In this document: positions 11,814 through 25,566 of the stretch, piece after piece
Position numbering within the stretch: the stretch's first letter is position 1
Layout: every line of letters begins with the position of its first letter
Assembly: GCA_030704615.1 (NCBI GenBank)
Contig: CM060731.1
Coordinates: 5,022,001-5,086,000 of the forward strand
Reading direction: 5' to 3'
DNA: 64,000 bases
Source of the DNA: Takakia lepidozioides
Lineage: Eukaryota; Streptophyta; Takakiopsida; Takakiales; Takakiaceae
Translations under genes and position numbers: made by a program
Notes under the pieces: model-generated
Database searches by the model: none
What the model was told of the DNA's origin: nothing
What the model saw: the letters and a program-made list of their open reading frames with translations, nothing else

Positions 11814-13038
11814 CATGAATTGGAAACGGTCATCTTGGAATATTAGAGGCATAGGTTCCGATGCTTCCATGCCTAAGAGAAGTAGAATTCGTAATTGTGC
11901 CTCTTCCTTACGGGCTGCCAATAATATTGGATTCACTGTCAATGGCTCATTGAATCCAATCTGGTGGGACCAGTCACCATACAATCCTTCATAGCGGCTA
12001 AACGTAACCTTGCGGAGCTGCGTGCTTTCAAGGAGACTAATTTGAAAACGAAAACATGTGTTAACTGGTCTTTGAAGGGGGAGAAAATGACCGCATATTT
12101 TTTCCAGAAAGCTAAGCAGCGTCAATCCGCGACCTCCAATTGTTCTCTTAGGGATGATTCCAACACTGTCCAGTCCAACCCCAAATCTGTTGCAGCACAA
12201 TACTTCATGAACCTCTTTGCTTGACCGCCCGTGTCAGATGACTCTTTTGTTCATAGGCTTCAGGTTCTCAATTTTGTCCCGAAAATCCTCTCTAGCGAAG
12301 ATTCCCTCGCTCTTAACTCCCCCTTCACCGCTTCTGAGCTTTTTTATGCAACTGGAGCTCTGGCATCCTTAAAATCTTTGGGGCTTGATGGTCTCCCGAG
12401 TTCTTCCAAGTTCTTTGGGAGGTGGTAGGGGATGACTTTTTGCTTATGGCCAATGACATCCTCCTTAAAGGAATTATGCCTTCCCAAATTTCGCAAGGGG
12501 TCATTGCTTTAATTTTCAAAAGGGGGGATAGGGACCTCGTTTCAAATTACAAACCTATTACGCTGCTTAATTCCACGTACAAAATTATCGCTAAAGCTCT
12601 TGCGTTAAGGTTGCAACACTTCTTGCATAAGTTGGTGCGCCCTGAGCAGACAGGCTTCATGCAGAACATAATGATTTTGGATAATATCTTACTTTCCATT
12701 GAGGCCCTGCACCAAGCCTATGAGTTTGATCAGCCCTTAGCCCTTCTAATGTTGGACTTTGAGAAAGCTTTTGATAATGGGAACTGGGCTTTCCTTATGG
12801 CGGCTTTGGAAAAGCTTGGTTTTTCTGGCAGTTTTCTGGCCTGGATTAAAATCCTGCTATTCTCGACATCCAGTAAAGTTCAGGTGAATGGAGACTTTTC
12901 CTCCGCTTTTCGTTTACATCGTTCTGTAAGACAAGGATGCCCCTTGGCTCATTTTCTTTTCATTCTGGCTGCAGTTTTATTTTTTTCCCTTATAAATAGA
13001 ATTTTAGGGCTACTTCCTCTCTTCATAAAAATATAATA
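11814..13038 (+). mobile_element. Truncated LINE (L1-type) retrotransposon
   Basis: The sequence opens with MNWKRSSWNIRGIGSD, which resembles the start of a LINE endonuclease, but most of the nuclease domain is missing. From about 11964 it carries the linker before the reverse transcriptase, with a frame break near 12224 and another near 12420. RT blocks follow: NYKPITLLNSTYKIIAKALA, LMLDFEKAFDN (first catalytic Asp) and SVRQGCPLA. The frame leaves homology before any YADD motif, so the active site is lost. The end is a short (ATATA)n run near 13030, consistent with an old LINE tail. It is a dead, internally deleted copy. Confidence 0.85.
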
Positions 13039-14969
13039 TAATATAATATGAAACTTGGTCTAATTGTTAAAAGGGTCAATAGATTAGTGAGTCAAGTAGT
13101 TAATACCTTTTCAGGTCTCTCAAAAAGACACAGATTGACAATGTGGAGATATAAGGTTATTTAGAGATCGTGAATACAAAGATTGATCTATTAAGTCCCT
13201 TTCCTTCTTGCTTGTATGTTTTCTCACTGTATGTGTAGAATGTAGCATGTTTCTAATACTAACTACCTCACTATGACATTGGATTGTTTGATCAAGTAGA
13301 GCCATTTGTGATATTTATGTACTAAAATGTGTAAGGAGAAAATACCCCTCATCTGTGTTGCCAAGTACTGCTCTTTAAACGTCGATGTTGAAAGACTTGG
13401 CGGCAATTGCACATAACTCTTTATCTTAGTACCAATTCTTTGTTTCATTAATTGTGCCCACAATTACGATTTCCACTCTTCAATTTGGCATCCTGCCTAG
13501 TGGAGAAGTTGTGATCAGCATTGTAGCTATTTGCTTCAACAAGCAGCTCTTTGGTCAAATCAGAAAAAATTAGATCCAAATACATACTATACCTTGGCCC
13601 AATAAGACTGCCTACTCTATGGATAAGAGCTCATGACCTTAAAAAATTCATGAAGATCAAGTGCATATATGAAACTTTGATGAAAGAATCGAACTATGAT
13701 CTCATTAGACAGTGGCTGCTTGGAAGAGACATGTCCGAAAGATAGCCCTGGGTGGTTGACAGAGCTGAAGCAAGAGTTACAATACCTAAAACCAGTTGTA
13801 TATACAACACATGAAGTCCAGTTCATTCAAACATAACACTCTTTCATTTGACCAAAAGAAAAATAAATCTTGAAAGCAATGTTGAGAATTTATGTACAGT
13901 CTGTCGAATATGAGTACTTCTCGTCCTGGCTTACCATAAGCCAAACACAACTAGGCTCCCATCACCTCGCTAGAATTGGTGTAAAAAGTTGCTAATTTTA
14001 GGAGTACACTCATGAAACGGTCTTTGCCAACAAGTTTTCACGACATGAAAGGGATGCAATCTAAGGAAATGATTGGAATTGAATCGAATAGATGAAACTA
14101 GATTTGACGCTCAAAGACGCGAAAGGATGGCGTGATATGTGGGGCTTCTTCTAGTTCTTGCAATTTGCGCCAAACAACTAAGTTCACAACTATTCTTTCA
14201 TGTCCGCATCCATTTTAAGACTTTACTTGAGGTTGGAGCACATTTCTTCATAGACCATATTTTGATTTTCATGGTGGATTAATTGCATATGGTCGTAAAT
14301 TCTAGCATGCAAGGGTGTGGTGCTATTGATTACCGAGTGTGGTATTGGCCGCCAATGTACATGGAAACCAAAAGTGTGCTCCACATCTTTCCACTTGATA
14401 AATGTTGAAGTGACTAGTTTCGAGTATATTATTTTCTCTTTCCATTATATATATGAAGCGGAACTTGGTTTCTACGGAGACTGAACACACTCCAGTATCT
14501 CTGCCACATAGAAGGCCTATGATACCTTCTGCAAACGAGGTGATATTAATGACATAATCTGACAAATAAACCACCATTTACATCATTTGTAGTCTATGTA
14601 TATCAATGACAATCATGATTCCTTTAATATAACATTAGAAACACTAGAAATTTAAAGATTAGCACATGACATGATTATATTTACAATCGAAGTTGGAATA
14701 CTTAGGTTGGGTACGGTGAGGCCCTTGCAAAATCGGAGCATCAACTAATTCATTAATTTTTATATACATTTACAAGGAAAAGGATTCTGTAGTGCATATC
14801 ATCGATAACTGTAATTTAACCGTCAGCCCACCATAGAAAACCTAAAGTAGCTGGGCTAATAGGTTATGCAGACAATCAAAGTCATTCCGTTCCATAACTA
14901 TGTTCTGAAGCTATAGAGTAACAGTGGGTGCATGACTGGTCTTACTAGGACCTGCTATCTCGATCCAAG
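13039..14969. other. No gene recognised
   Basis: AT-rich sequence upstream of the aspartyl protease. Short open frames are present but show no recognisable motif. Part of it presumably contains the protease promoter; I could not place a reliable TATA box or start site. Confidence 0.4.
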
Positions 14970-17900
14970 TTGCATCAGCGGAGGCTTTGCATTGTCTTTA
15001 TAGCTATGGCAGTTGTAGCTTTGTTGTGGATGAATCAAGCTTGGCCTCTAGCAGCATTGCATAAGTCAAGCCCTTCTAAGCAACGAGCTATTGTGTTTAC
15101 ATTATACTCTAACACTCCTGGGGGGTTGAATCGGCACATGCAACATTATAATAATAGAACTTTGGACAATGAAAGAGATCGACACGGCCAAAGAATGTTA
15201 CAACATCGTACAGCTATATGGTTAGGTCATGGCCGTCTCAGAGATGAAACTGGGTACACCCATCACATTCCATGCTTGTTTTTTCTTATATTTGATAGAA
15301 AATTGTTTAACTATCTCAGATTTGATATAGTTATGTGCACTGATATATGAATCTTTCCCGATTGATGTAGTCTAACGCTAGCATATTCTTAATTACAATT
15401 TCAAAGTGCTCAAATGGTTGTCAATACCACACAACGACATTGACTATGACTTAACCCACGTAGGTGTACATGGCTACAGAATATGAAATTTATTCAACAT
15501 CAAATTAAGATTTCCAAAGCCTGCAAAAACTTTCTTCCTGGAAATTGACACCGGTAGCGACCTCTCATGGATTAATTGTGATGCACGAAAGATACCACGT
15601 GGAAGAATTAGAACCATTTGCCCTGAGGTAACTATGTCCATACTATGTCCACCGCCAGCAAATGACTAAACAAATTTGCTCCAAGAATTTAAAACTGAGG
15701 TAGCCATCCTACAAAATGGGTTCGATCCAATTTCATCCCCAGCTTGACAAAAGATCCTCATTTGGGATAGAGAGTTAGCAATCCAAAGACAACCGAAGAT
15801 TGGGTTTTACACAGATAAAAATCATTGCATATTTGACCAACCCAACACAGAGACCAGCAGCCAGCTAGACCTAGCCCAAGCATTTTCCCACTAGCTCATC
15901 CTTAGGACCATTGTAGCCAATCCTCACTTTATAAACTAAAAGAATGTAGACTTTTTCTTAACATATCAATATCAGTTAATTGCTTGTCAAATGGCAAGCC
16001 CTTAGAGGCATGTGCATGAATCAACACTCTAACCCAAGTTTGCCACTGCGGTGACTTATTAACACATATTCAATCAAGCAAAAACATGATTTCTACGAGG
16101 GCCAAAGGGGTTGGAAGAGATATATGATTTGTCACATGTTGACAACTTAGTAACGTTATTGCATGGACCAGCTCATGGTTCCGGAAATAAGTTATCCATC
16201 GATGCAGTGCCAACATTATTGGGCCTTTTTAAGAGTATCCACACAATTAGCATTGATCACTAAGACACTCTCTAGTATGATATTTATTAATGACACTTTG
16301 GGGATGAAATTGTTGATATCCGCAGACAAAATAGTGAGATGAGCTACCGCCTTTCTTATATTTATGCCCACTTTGGATCGATAGTACCTTTGTCACGAGC
16401 AGAAGGGATCGGGATACATGAATGAAATGTTGACGCATGACATCTTCTTGCTCAACACGGATTGCTGTCCAAATTATGAGGAAGCTAGGGATCACGTTAC
16501 CCTCCATTAGCGGGGAGAGATGGAGGCTATAGAGAAGTTGATCTAGGAAAATACATGCCTATTATTTAAGGCACATGTTACAGAGCCGAATCCATAGCAA
16601 AGATCGTGGGCTTTGGCAATCAAGGTCGATTTGAGGCTTTGGTCTGTTTCTTCTTAGGGGGCACACCACTACTAAGATTGTTGTAGTCCCCGGAGAGAAG
16701 ACTCCGGCCAAAGCCAGCTTAACTAAGAGCTACTTCACCTTGTGGTTATTGCCCCTTTTCAGGGACTTAGTCCCCACATAAACTCATCAGTATCCAACAA
16801 AACGGCTAGCACGGTTAGGGCATAAGGCGGCCTATTAAGCAATTCAAAGTCATATTAAGTGTAGGTTGGATATCATCCATTATAACCAACCCAGAAAGCA
16901 CGTCCCTTTCCGAGCGTAGTGACACTAAAATCTATTATTTTTCCCAAATTAAATTTTCTTAAGGGGACAAGGCCCTGTAAATCATATTATGTAGTAGTTG
17001 TGGAAACAATAACCACAACAAGAACCATGATTTGGGATAGGTCTACTCAGGCTGTGTTCCTAGGCGGACCGAAAAAAAAGCTAAGAAGATGAATTACCAA
17101 AGAAGAGAGAATTTATGAATCGACGCATCGGAGGCTCTTAAAATTGAGATATGTCTTGACCTTTGAATCCATATTTTAATTACGGAGTCGCTAGTTCATG
17201 TCCACCTACTCTTACTTGCAATAGAGGTCCATCAACAAGGGGCCGAGACGCCAACGGTCGACAAGCCCAAATTGTTCTGCACATGATCCGAAGTTCGTGT
17301 ACAAATGATTCCTCCATTAGCCATGAGGAGTTGAGTTGCATGTAGAGCATCTACGTACTAAATCCAATATAACATCCACAAGTCTTTCTTGCCTTCCATT
17401 AGAAGATCAACATTAAAAAATGTGGACTCTTGCCAAAACAAGTGTAATTTATGGTGTTGACCTAGACTTAACCCCGCACAGCTCTTCATTTTGCAAAAAG
17501 GCTCCATATGAAGGTCGAAAAAATCAGGGCCCTTCAAAAGAGAGGCCAAATAAAATCTGAACATTTCATCATGAATGCTAGAAAAAAATGAATTAACTTG
17601 CAAATGAAAGTCTAAGTTTAATAATCAAGGGTTTAGGGAACAAGTTTTTTTGGCATAGTCAGTAGTGCCAAGCATCCATTCGGCCAACCAAGTTGCCAAT
17701 TTCCAAGTTGGAAGTTGCAATAGCCATTGGAATTTGGATAGTTGGAGGTTCCAAATTCCAATGTCTATTGCAATTTGTCAATTCCATGGTCACTCCATGG
17801 GCCCCTACATGCAGCCCCATGGTGTACTCACAACAAAACCTATGGGTATAGTGTACTATGTTGTATTCAAAGTCAGTGACCTACCCGCTACGCTAAAGCT

Positions 17901-20900
17901 TATCGTGGAGTGTGCTGAGCTTGTTTAAGTGTTTGCCCGGTGAAGGAATCAATGACCAAATGCCGCTACAACTCACAAGAACATAGACAGACAATGGACA
18001 ATGGACACAAAAGCCCATGCCAGCCCAAATTCAAACAAACTAGGTGAACCCACTGTGACAATTATGTATACAAAAAACTAGGGTTGGTTGAAGTTCACTC
18101 AATTCTGCTACTGGAAACATGTCTCAATCTCAACACGTTGGGCCACCAATTGGTAGGCCACGTCGTGATGTCAAACAAATGAGGCTGGATACTTTGTTTT
18201 CACGGTCTGCATCTTCAAGTGGTGGTCCCATCATCCATGGTATATTTTCAAATATCCATAAGAACCAGTGCGCACAATGAGAAGTACTAATACTATTATT
18301 TCTCAATCATGCAACAAAGATGTTTTTGCATCATCTTTGGGACTTCATCGCAATCTATATACAAACATCCATTCTGATCATTACACCAGGTCATATTGCA
18401 CCCTCAACTACTTGCACTGGATCCCCCTTGAACATTATTATTTTTAAGGTAATTTGGAAAATTTTAAGGATTTTCTTTTGCCTTGGAAATCATCGAATAT
18501 AAATGAACATTCGATCTTTAAGTTGCTCAACTGACACAATGCGTGGACATGGTTTTCCTTTCAACATTGGTGTAGCTTGAGCTTCAGAAAATCAGGTGCT
18601 CTCACCTATTGAAAAGAAATTCCCTGAGATGCATGCTACGTCTTTGGGTAAGATCTTTGTTGATCTTCAACATCCAAAATATAGCCCAATGGTTATGACA
18701 TAATATCATTTCACTAGTGGTTGTGGGTTTGAAAACCCCATAAGTGTGTTGGATGTCATAAAGGCTACACCTACACTCGGAACGGAGTAGCCAGTGTTTA
18801 TAAGTTTTGAAGGGTACCTTAGACTTTCATTTGCAACTTTCCTAAAATTTATGCCCTTCATTTTGAAGGGCTGTAATTTCGACAGCCCTTCAAAACATAA
18901 TTTGCCAACGTAAATGGGCTGTTTTATGATCTTCCATAGCCTGTCTCTGCATCGTGTTTGCACCAACCATTTGACAACAAATCAGGAACCCATAGACAAA
19001 GTTTTTGAGGGCATCAAACTGATAATGCCACTGAATTGTCTAACTATACCTTTTAAGAAGTCCCTACCAACCTCATAATATTCTTCATTTGCAAACACAT
19101 AGTAGATGCTATGAAAGTTATTAAAGGCTTAAACCCCAATTGATTCATCAACATGGCTAGTTACTCTAGTAAGAGGTGACGCAATTGGAGGGCAAAAATT
19201 GTTTAAATGCTGCATAATATGGTAATCTCCTGGAAGAGATAGCATTAATAATAATAAATAGTTCGATTCATCAAACAACAATAGATTATAACACCAATGG
19301 TAGAATAGTTGTGAGGGTTTAAAATAAATAAATAAAGGTGCTGATGTTGACAAGTGTTACATCTTCTCAGTATCAAAGGTCCAAATTGGGGCGAAGGATT
19401 ATTTAAAATCCATTGAACAAATGATCAATCTCATGTGCATAAATTCATGATGATGGCTGGGTTTGTTGATAAAAAAGTTCCTTTGGTCTAACTGTTATCA
19501 CACATTTGGACTTAACTCTTTTTTATTCTCTCTTGGATTCAACAAAATGCCGGACTTATGGGACCATCGAACTAGCTCTTATAGTGGAAATGTAAGGCTA
19601 TAGGCCTTTTAGATTTTTGGTCTCTTGGCATCTACTAGAAAATATGAGGTCTATATTGATGTCCATATTTATGGCCATTTTTATGTAAAATAAAATTGGG
19701 AAGAGGGGTCATACTTAAAATAGAAGCGATGTCCAGTCTATCTAGCAGAGGTACCCAATTATGTCCATGCAACCACTCATCTATTATTTTTATAGCTCTA
19801 ATCTAGAGCCTTGCACTTATTCCATTGATTTGATAGCTCAACTGAACCACCCCCTTTCATCACTCTTTACCTCTTTGCATATATATATTGTTTCTTAATT
19901 TTTGCCTATTGGTATTGCTTCCAAATATACTTGCAACTATGGCCATACTAGGTTATGTATGAAGTCTCACCTTCTGAATTGGTTTTTATTTTTTATTTTT
20001 TATTTTCATTTAATAAAGGTGAAAGGGGAGAAGCCCATATTAACTTTATTCAAATTATTGAAGGGAAACAAATTGCTTGTTAGGACTTGTTGAGTCCAAA
20101 TGATGGTTCAGGCCATCATTGCAATGTCGTTCTCAACTTTTTTAGCAGATTAATGGTATATAGTGAGGATCAGGATCTGCAATTTCCCTCACATTCATCA
20201 TCCCTTGCTACTGCTTCTATTCATAAATATATGACAGGGTTCTCTAGGCAGGTGGGTATTAATTGGTAAAATTTTTCCGGTAGGTACTAAATTTGGGAAG
20301 ATAAAAGCACCTACGTATGGTCTCTCCTTAGGGAGGAGCCAATCAAAGTGCTCCATTCCCTGAAGACGATCAAGGTGCAATGGCAGGCTGGGGGCAAGGC
20401 GACCGGCGCCAGGCTTGTGTACAGCCAATGTTTTTGGCAAATTTCTTGCATACCTCTAAGGAATAGAAGGAAAAAAATTATAAAAATGAATTGGTCACTG
20501 CCAATGTGTTGCAAAATAAAATAAAATAAAATAAAAGTGAAGATAGTCACAAATGACTCACACATGTGCGAATGAGCTAAAACGACAAGATATAACCATA
20601 ACATTAGCTACTATTCTGACATATTGCTCATGTAGCAATTCTATTATGAGATATACAATTATTAAATGTAATTTTTATATGTTCGCTGTGTGTTCAAACA
20701 CACTAGGGACCAAATGGTGTATATTTACCCGAAAAATTATTGAACTGCACCGACCCATTTTGTCAACAAGCCAGAGACGTAAATTCGCGCTTCACGTGCC
20801 TACCACCCAAGTGGATATGTGACTATAAAGTTACGTACATGGATGACGACTACAGCCTTGGTGTGGCTGTGATTGACAACATCGAGTTAGACATCATTGA

Positions 20901-23840
20901 TCACGGTTCTAAAATTATTAAAGATAATTTAGAACTGAAATTTGGGTAGGTAATTCAGTGATTGACTCTCGGTCTTTTCGTTAACCATCATTTTTTCTTA
21001 AAATTAATATGAAGATTAGACATTATTCAAGTGTTATAGGCAATATTTAGAAACTGTCAATTGATAATATAGGAACTCCACAATAATATGGTGAAAATGA
21101 TAAATTTTTATTAACAGGTTACTAGGCATAACATATTACTGTCGACAATATGATTTACAGGGCCCGTCCTCCCTTTTATTAAATAAATAAATAAATAAAT
21201 GTATTTTTACTGTGCCGGGTAGATGCATGGTAATATTGTAGTTCTTTGAAAAGAAAAACAGAGTTGACATGTCAATATGGGTAGATGTGGATATGAGCAG
21301 GAGGGTTTGCATTATTGGAAAGAGGATGTTCATGGGCGAAAAACAAAGGTTGATCAAAGTACCGATGGACTTATAGGCTTCAACCAATACAGCACAGGGT
21401 TACCATCACAATTGGACAATGCGGGGGTGATTTCAAGCAGGGTCGTTGGCCATTGTTTTTCCTTAAATACTAATGATAACAATGAAGCAGGCTACATTTT
21501 CCTCGGAGAAGGTCTTATTCCACCAGATGGCATTACTTGGGCAAATACCATTCTACATGGGTAAGTTAATGTGATCAAAATTGTAAGACATATGATTCCA
21601 ATGCTACCACATAGAGATAATTCTAGAGAATAACTTCGAATATATTTATTTTAATATTATTAATGGTAAATGTATTTTTGAAAACTTAAACTGGTAAAAA
21701 CGTAAAGTATAAATATGGTTATGGGATTCAATTCTGATTTTTTAATCTCCCTATTTTTTCTCTTTCTTACAGACAATAAATTCCTTATGGTAATTGTGAG
21801 TATTACATATTATAAGCTATAAAGCTTGGAATGTAATTTAAAAGTTTACTTTTCCCCTGTTAAGTTTTCTGGAAAGTTTGAAAACTTGCATGTTCAGTAA
21901 TAAATATATTATCATAAGTACATATATCTAGACAACTCCTATGAGTTGATTATATATATGACATCAGTCCCACATTCGATGCTTATCTAGTTCAAATTAT
22001 TTATTCACCATCTTGACATACTCATGTTATCGTCCTTGATAACAAAAAATTTATGACAATTTAACTAGACATGACCATGCTCCCACATATATGTTGGCCC
22101 TCGTATACATACAATATGACGATCGTACTGTATGGCGACACTACTACGACAACGAAGTAACAACAACAGTTGCTTTCGATAGTGGAACCTCTGAAACAGG
22201 ATTGAGTACCATAATCTATAACGAGCTTCTAATTCAAGTGAGTACTTGACGATTTTATATAATAAAAGAATGTCAGGTGTTTTTTGTTGAGGAAAGCATC
22301 GACAAGTATGGTGTCTATTCAATATTAACCCCTAAAGGACGACGCGACCCGATTCGGGTCGCATCAGATTTCTTCCCACGCTCGAATTCCCATGGATGAT
22401 AGTGGATGGAAGTGAACCTCGAAGATGAATTGTAGATGTCAGAGAGGAGCACGTGTAGGAATTTACAGCGCCAAAAAATCATAAAAGCTTTGCTCCCTAG
22501 AATTCAATGTGCCAGGGTTTCATGAAATCCAGTGTTAGAGCACCATTGACCTGCCTACGTGGCCTGCCTACGATGTAGTCAAATGGGCAATGTTCAAGAT
22601 AACATCTAGGGCTGAAAATTTATCATAATGCCAAAAAATTTGGACAAGGCACCATGAAATGTTACTGTGCACTTATTTACCAGAGGAATTGGAAAACAAA
22701 TATCACCTCATAGAAGCCAAAACAAGATAATTTACCCCCCAGATTTCACATACAAAGCATCCCCCCCATTTTTGGCATTTTGTTCTGAGATTCTGGGAGA
22801 TGACCTGTTGGTTGCCCCTTATCCGGATTCTGGAGGCCATTTCTTCAAGAAAAAATGCAAAATCACCAAACTTGCATGGTCAAAGCAACTTTTCCTCTCT
22901 TTTTTTGTTCATGGTTTCAACTTGGCCAATTTTCTTTTGTTATAATCTACTAAATGGAACGGTCAAAAGTGCTACAATTTTCTGAGGACCTTCATGTAGT
23001 AGGTAGGGATGGAATGGAACGGTTCATCCAGCTGGATGTAAGGGGGGTAGGAAGTTAGAGCTTAGCAATGGAGGGTATGGCCCACTTTTTTGGAAACTCC
23101 CAAAAGTTAGCTCGTCCTTTAGGGGTTAACAATCGTTGCATGTGGGCTCTATTTGATAAGTTGAGAAGTACAATTTAGAGACAAATCTGTTCATGTGTTG
23201 TAATCGATCAATTAGGTGGAAGATTCTGCGTGGGAAGTCGGCTATGATAGATCATCACAGAGAAATAATGAATATGACCTGTGTTGGCCTCCAAATCGGT
23301 TAGTACAAATGATACATTAAATCGGACTGGGTATTCAATTTATCACGTCTAGTTGTTGACCTAGGTTTACAACTAATAAGATAATTAGTCACTAAACTCA
23401 GTCATGGGCGATAGGGTGGGTGATTTGAATGACTGATGTTAAGTAGTGCATCGATGTCATGGTCTGAATTCCTAGGCCAACAATTATTTCTCTCATCGAG
23501 AAATCAAAATCTCTCTGTAAATCGTTGAAATGAATATTCAATCAAGTGGTAAAAGATGTTATTCAAGAGTGTTTTTTAATAGTATCATTTTTTTTGTTCA
23601 TTTTTGTCAGCAAATCTTAAGTAGCTATTTCCTTGGAATGACATCATTACGTTATAGTTGTTACATGAAAATATTGATATGTAAAAACTGTAAATATAAC
23701 TCATCCCCTACTAGGAATATCCTATTTTACAATATCCAGAAATTAGTAATCTGATCTTATGTATATAATTATTATTAAGAATTTCTGAGCTAAAAAAATT
23801 CACTAAAATAGTTGGACCAAAACTATAACATTGTTAACAA

Positions 23841-23873
<33 letters not shown>

Positions 23874-25566
23874 GACAAAATCATATGTTATTTAGTTTCA
23901 GCAAATATGTCGGTTGGGATGACCAGCCCAGGACTCGCTAGGTCATTACAAGATGGTCTTACTCTCTCATTTCATACTGATGATCATCAAAGCAGCTACT
24001 CGAAGCCCAAGAAAGCCATTTTCGAAATTACTCCTTCTCGCTATATCAGCAGTCGAGTATGTTCATGCAACTTTTTTTTTAAAATTTTTAAATTTTTTTT
24101 AATAATCACGCTTCCTTTCTCATTATATTCTGAGTACATAACTATTCCAAATAATCTGAATGAGCCCGAATTGACACATACAACTAAGTTTAATCTGGCG
24201 GTTGACATAGCAACTAGGTAACAAGATACCCGTTACATGCAGCTATACATAGCAGTTACCTCAGTAGTCAAGTTAAGTTAGAGGTTAAATAAAAATTTGT
24301 ACATTTATTATTATTATTCTGTCCAAGGAACTCCTTGTATTCACTAACCTAATAGACGCAAAAGGCTCTTCTTAAGTTATCAATTTTTTGAAAAAATTCA
24401 AATTTAAACCGAGTTAATTTATTATCAGTAGCCTCTCTCCCTTAGGGTTGAATGCAATTTTTATATTTACTGGATGTATGAAGACCTTATAGCTAATTTA
24501 TACATACCATAAACACAGTTTAACATACTTAATTGTAGGCAAACCCTTGAAAAATTGCAGATAAATTAACATAGCGGCCAAGTTAGCCACAATTACATTA
24601 ACTTAGGTGCATTCCACACTTGCATGTGTGAACATCCTGACGATGATCAATGTTGACTCTTGGGCCGAAGAAAACATAAATTACGGTGTCATGTCACTCC
24701 ATAAGGCTCATCCTTTTGTTTCACCTTCTAATGCTCTAACGAGTCCCTAGTACCCAGATATTAGGTGGCTGGCTGATCCAGCGACCCCCCCTTTTATAGC
24801 TTGATTGTCCACATGGGTGACATCCAACAGACGACTTTGTGGCTTTGAACCCAGTTGTGCCCTAACCATTGCGGCATCTATTGGATGTTGAGCATGATAA
24901 ACCATATAAAGTGCGACTTATTTACAATAGAAACACAAATACACAACCAACAAACAATTGAAATTGTCGGATCGTAATTGTTAATTTATTATATCAACAA
25001 GCTAAAGAAAAACATCTATTTAACTAGTTCATACAATTGATAAAAAGAAATTGTTTAGCTCATGTTTCATGGATTTACTTTCTTGTGTGTCTTATCCACA
25101 TATGTGTTTGTTTTCTTGTGGATTAAATTTGACTATGAATCTTTTGGTGATTTGGTAGCATGTGGGCAATGAACAATGCTTTAATATCAGACATAACGAA
25201 CGACATAACAATATTGTAATTGGTGGTACCATCTAAAACCTTCATCCAAGTTTCATTTACTAGTATAATGATAATATTAAATCATGAATGTTTTGAAAAA
25301 CAAAATAGAAACTTCATATACTAGAATTACATGTTGATATTATTGATAATTTAAAATAATAGAATTTACAGATATATTATACCTGTAATTTTTGTTTTTG
25401 TTTTTTTCTTGCATTTTACTGTTGGCATTTTATGTTAAATTTATCTAAATGATTATATTTGTGTGCAACAGTTGCGTCACTTCGGGAACACGTGATTATG
25501 TACGATCCTCATCAACAACGACTTGGATGGAAAGAGGTGATGGATTGTGAAAATAGATGGACATAG
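14970..25566 (+). CDS. Pepsin-type (A1) aspartyl protease, nine exons
   Basis: Assembled from motifs and splice sites. Exon 1 is 14970-15253 (Met, basic residues, then hydrophobic LCIVFIAMAVVALLW, a signal peptide or anchor). Exon 2 ends at 15626. The others are 20707-20945, 21285-21560, 22069-22237, 23216-23298, about 23942-24056, 25159-25225 and 25472-25566. From exon 2 on, the phases join. The first catalytic motif is FLEIDTGSDLSW in exon 2 and the second is VAFDSGTS in exon 5. Family signatures follow in order: FCQQ and CDYKVTY, FGCGYEQ, GLPSQL and VVGHCFS, GYIFLGE, LTLSF with FEITPSRYI, and YDPHQQRLGW before the stop. The secretory-type N-terminus implies entry to the endomembrane system. 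Intron 2 is about 5 kb. If exon 2 starts at 15464 or 15480, TGA at 15484-15486 is in frame, so the gene may be disabled or the exon start may lie further in. The join of exons 1 and 2 is unresolved. Confidence 0.8.
15627..20706. other. Protease intron 2 (about 5 kb), mostly unrecognised
   Basis: Apart from the SINE tail there is no gene or element I can name. GGGTTTGAAAACCC near 18725 is a small perfect palindrome. The region 17665-17930 has several near-copies of CCAAGTTGCCAATTTCCAAG-like text, which suggests local duplication. Confidence 0.4.
16695..16766 (+). mobile_element. SINE tail fragment inside protease intron 2
   Basis: The block with CCGGCCAAAGCCAGCTTAAC, ACTAAGAGCTACTTCACCTT and TTGCCCCTTTT matches the 3' part of the tRNA-type SINE at 39704-39870. 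The pol III head is not evident, so this is a truncated copy. Confidence 0.5.
22325..23129. mobile_element. piggyBac-like non-autonomous element (TTAA target site)
   Basis: The 797-bp body (22329-23125) begins CCCCTAAAGGACGA and ends with its exact reverse complement TCGTCCTTTAGGGG. On both sides the flank is TTAA (22325-22328 and 23126-23129). A TTAA target duplication with ends starting CCC is the hallmark of the piggyBac superfamily. No transposase frame is present. It sits inside intron 5 of the protease in a position that leaves the splice sites intact. Confidence 0.8.
23841..23873. repeat. (CT)n(AT)n microsatellite
   Basis: A short CT run is followed directly by an uninterrupted AT run, inside protease intron 6. 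Confidence 0.9.

Noticed and set aside
24800-24900. Minus-strand tRNA-like SINE with GGGTTCAAAGCC
   Set aside because: The possible A and B boxes are only about 20 nt apart, too close for a pol III promoter. At most a fragment.
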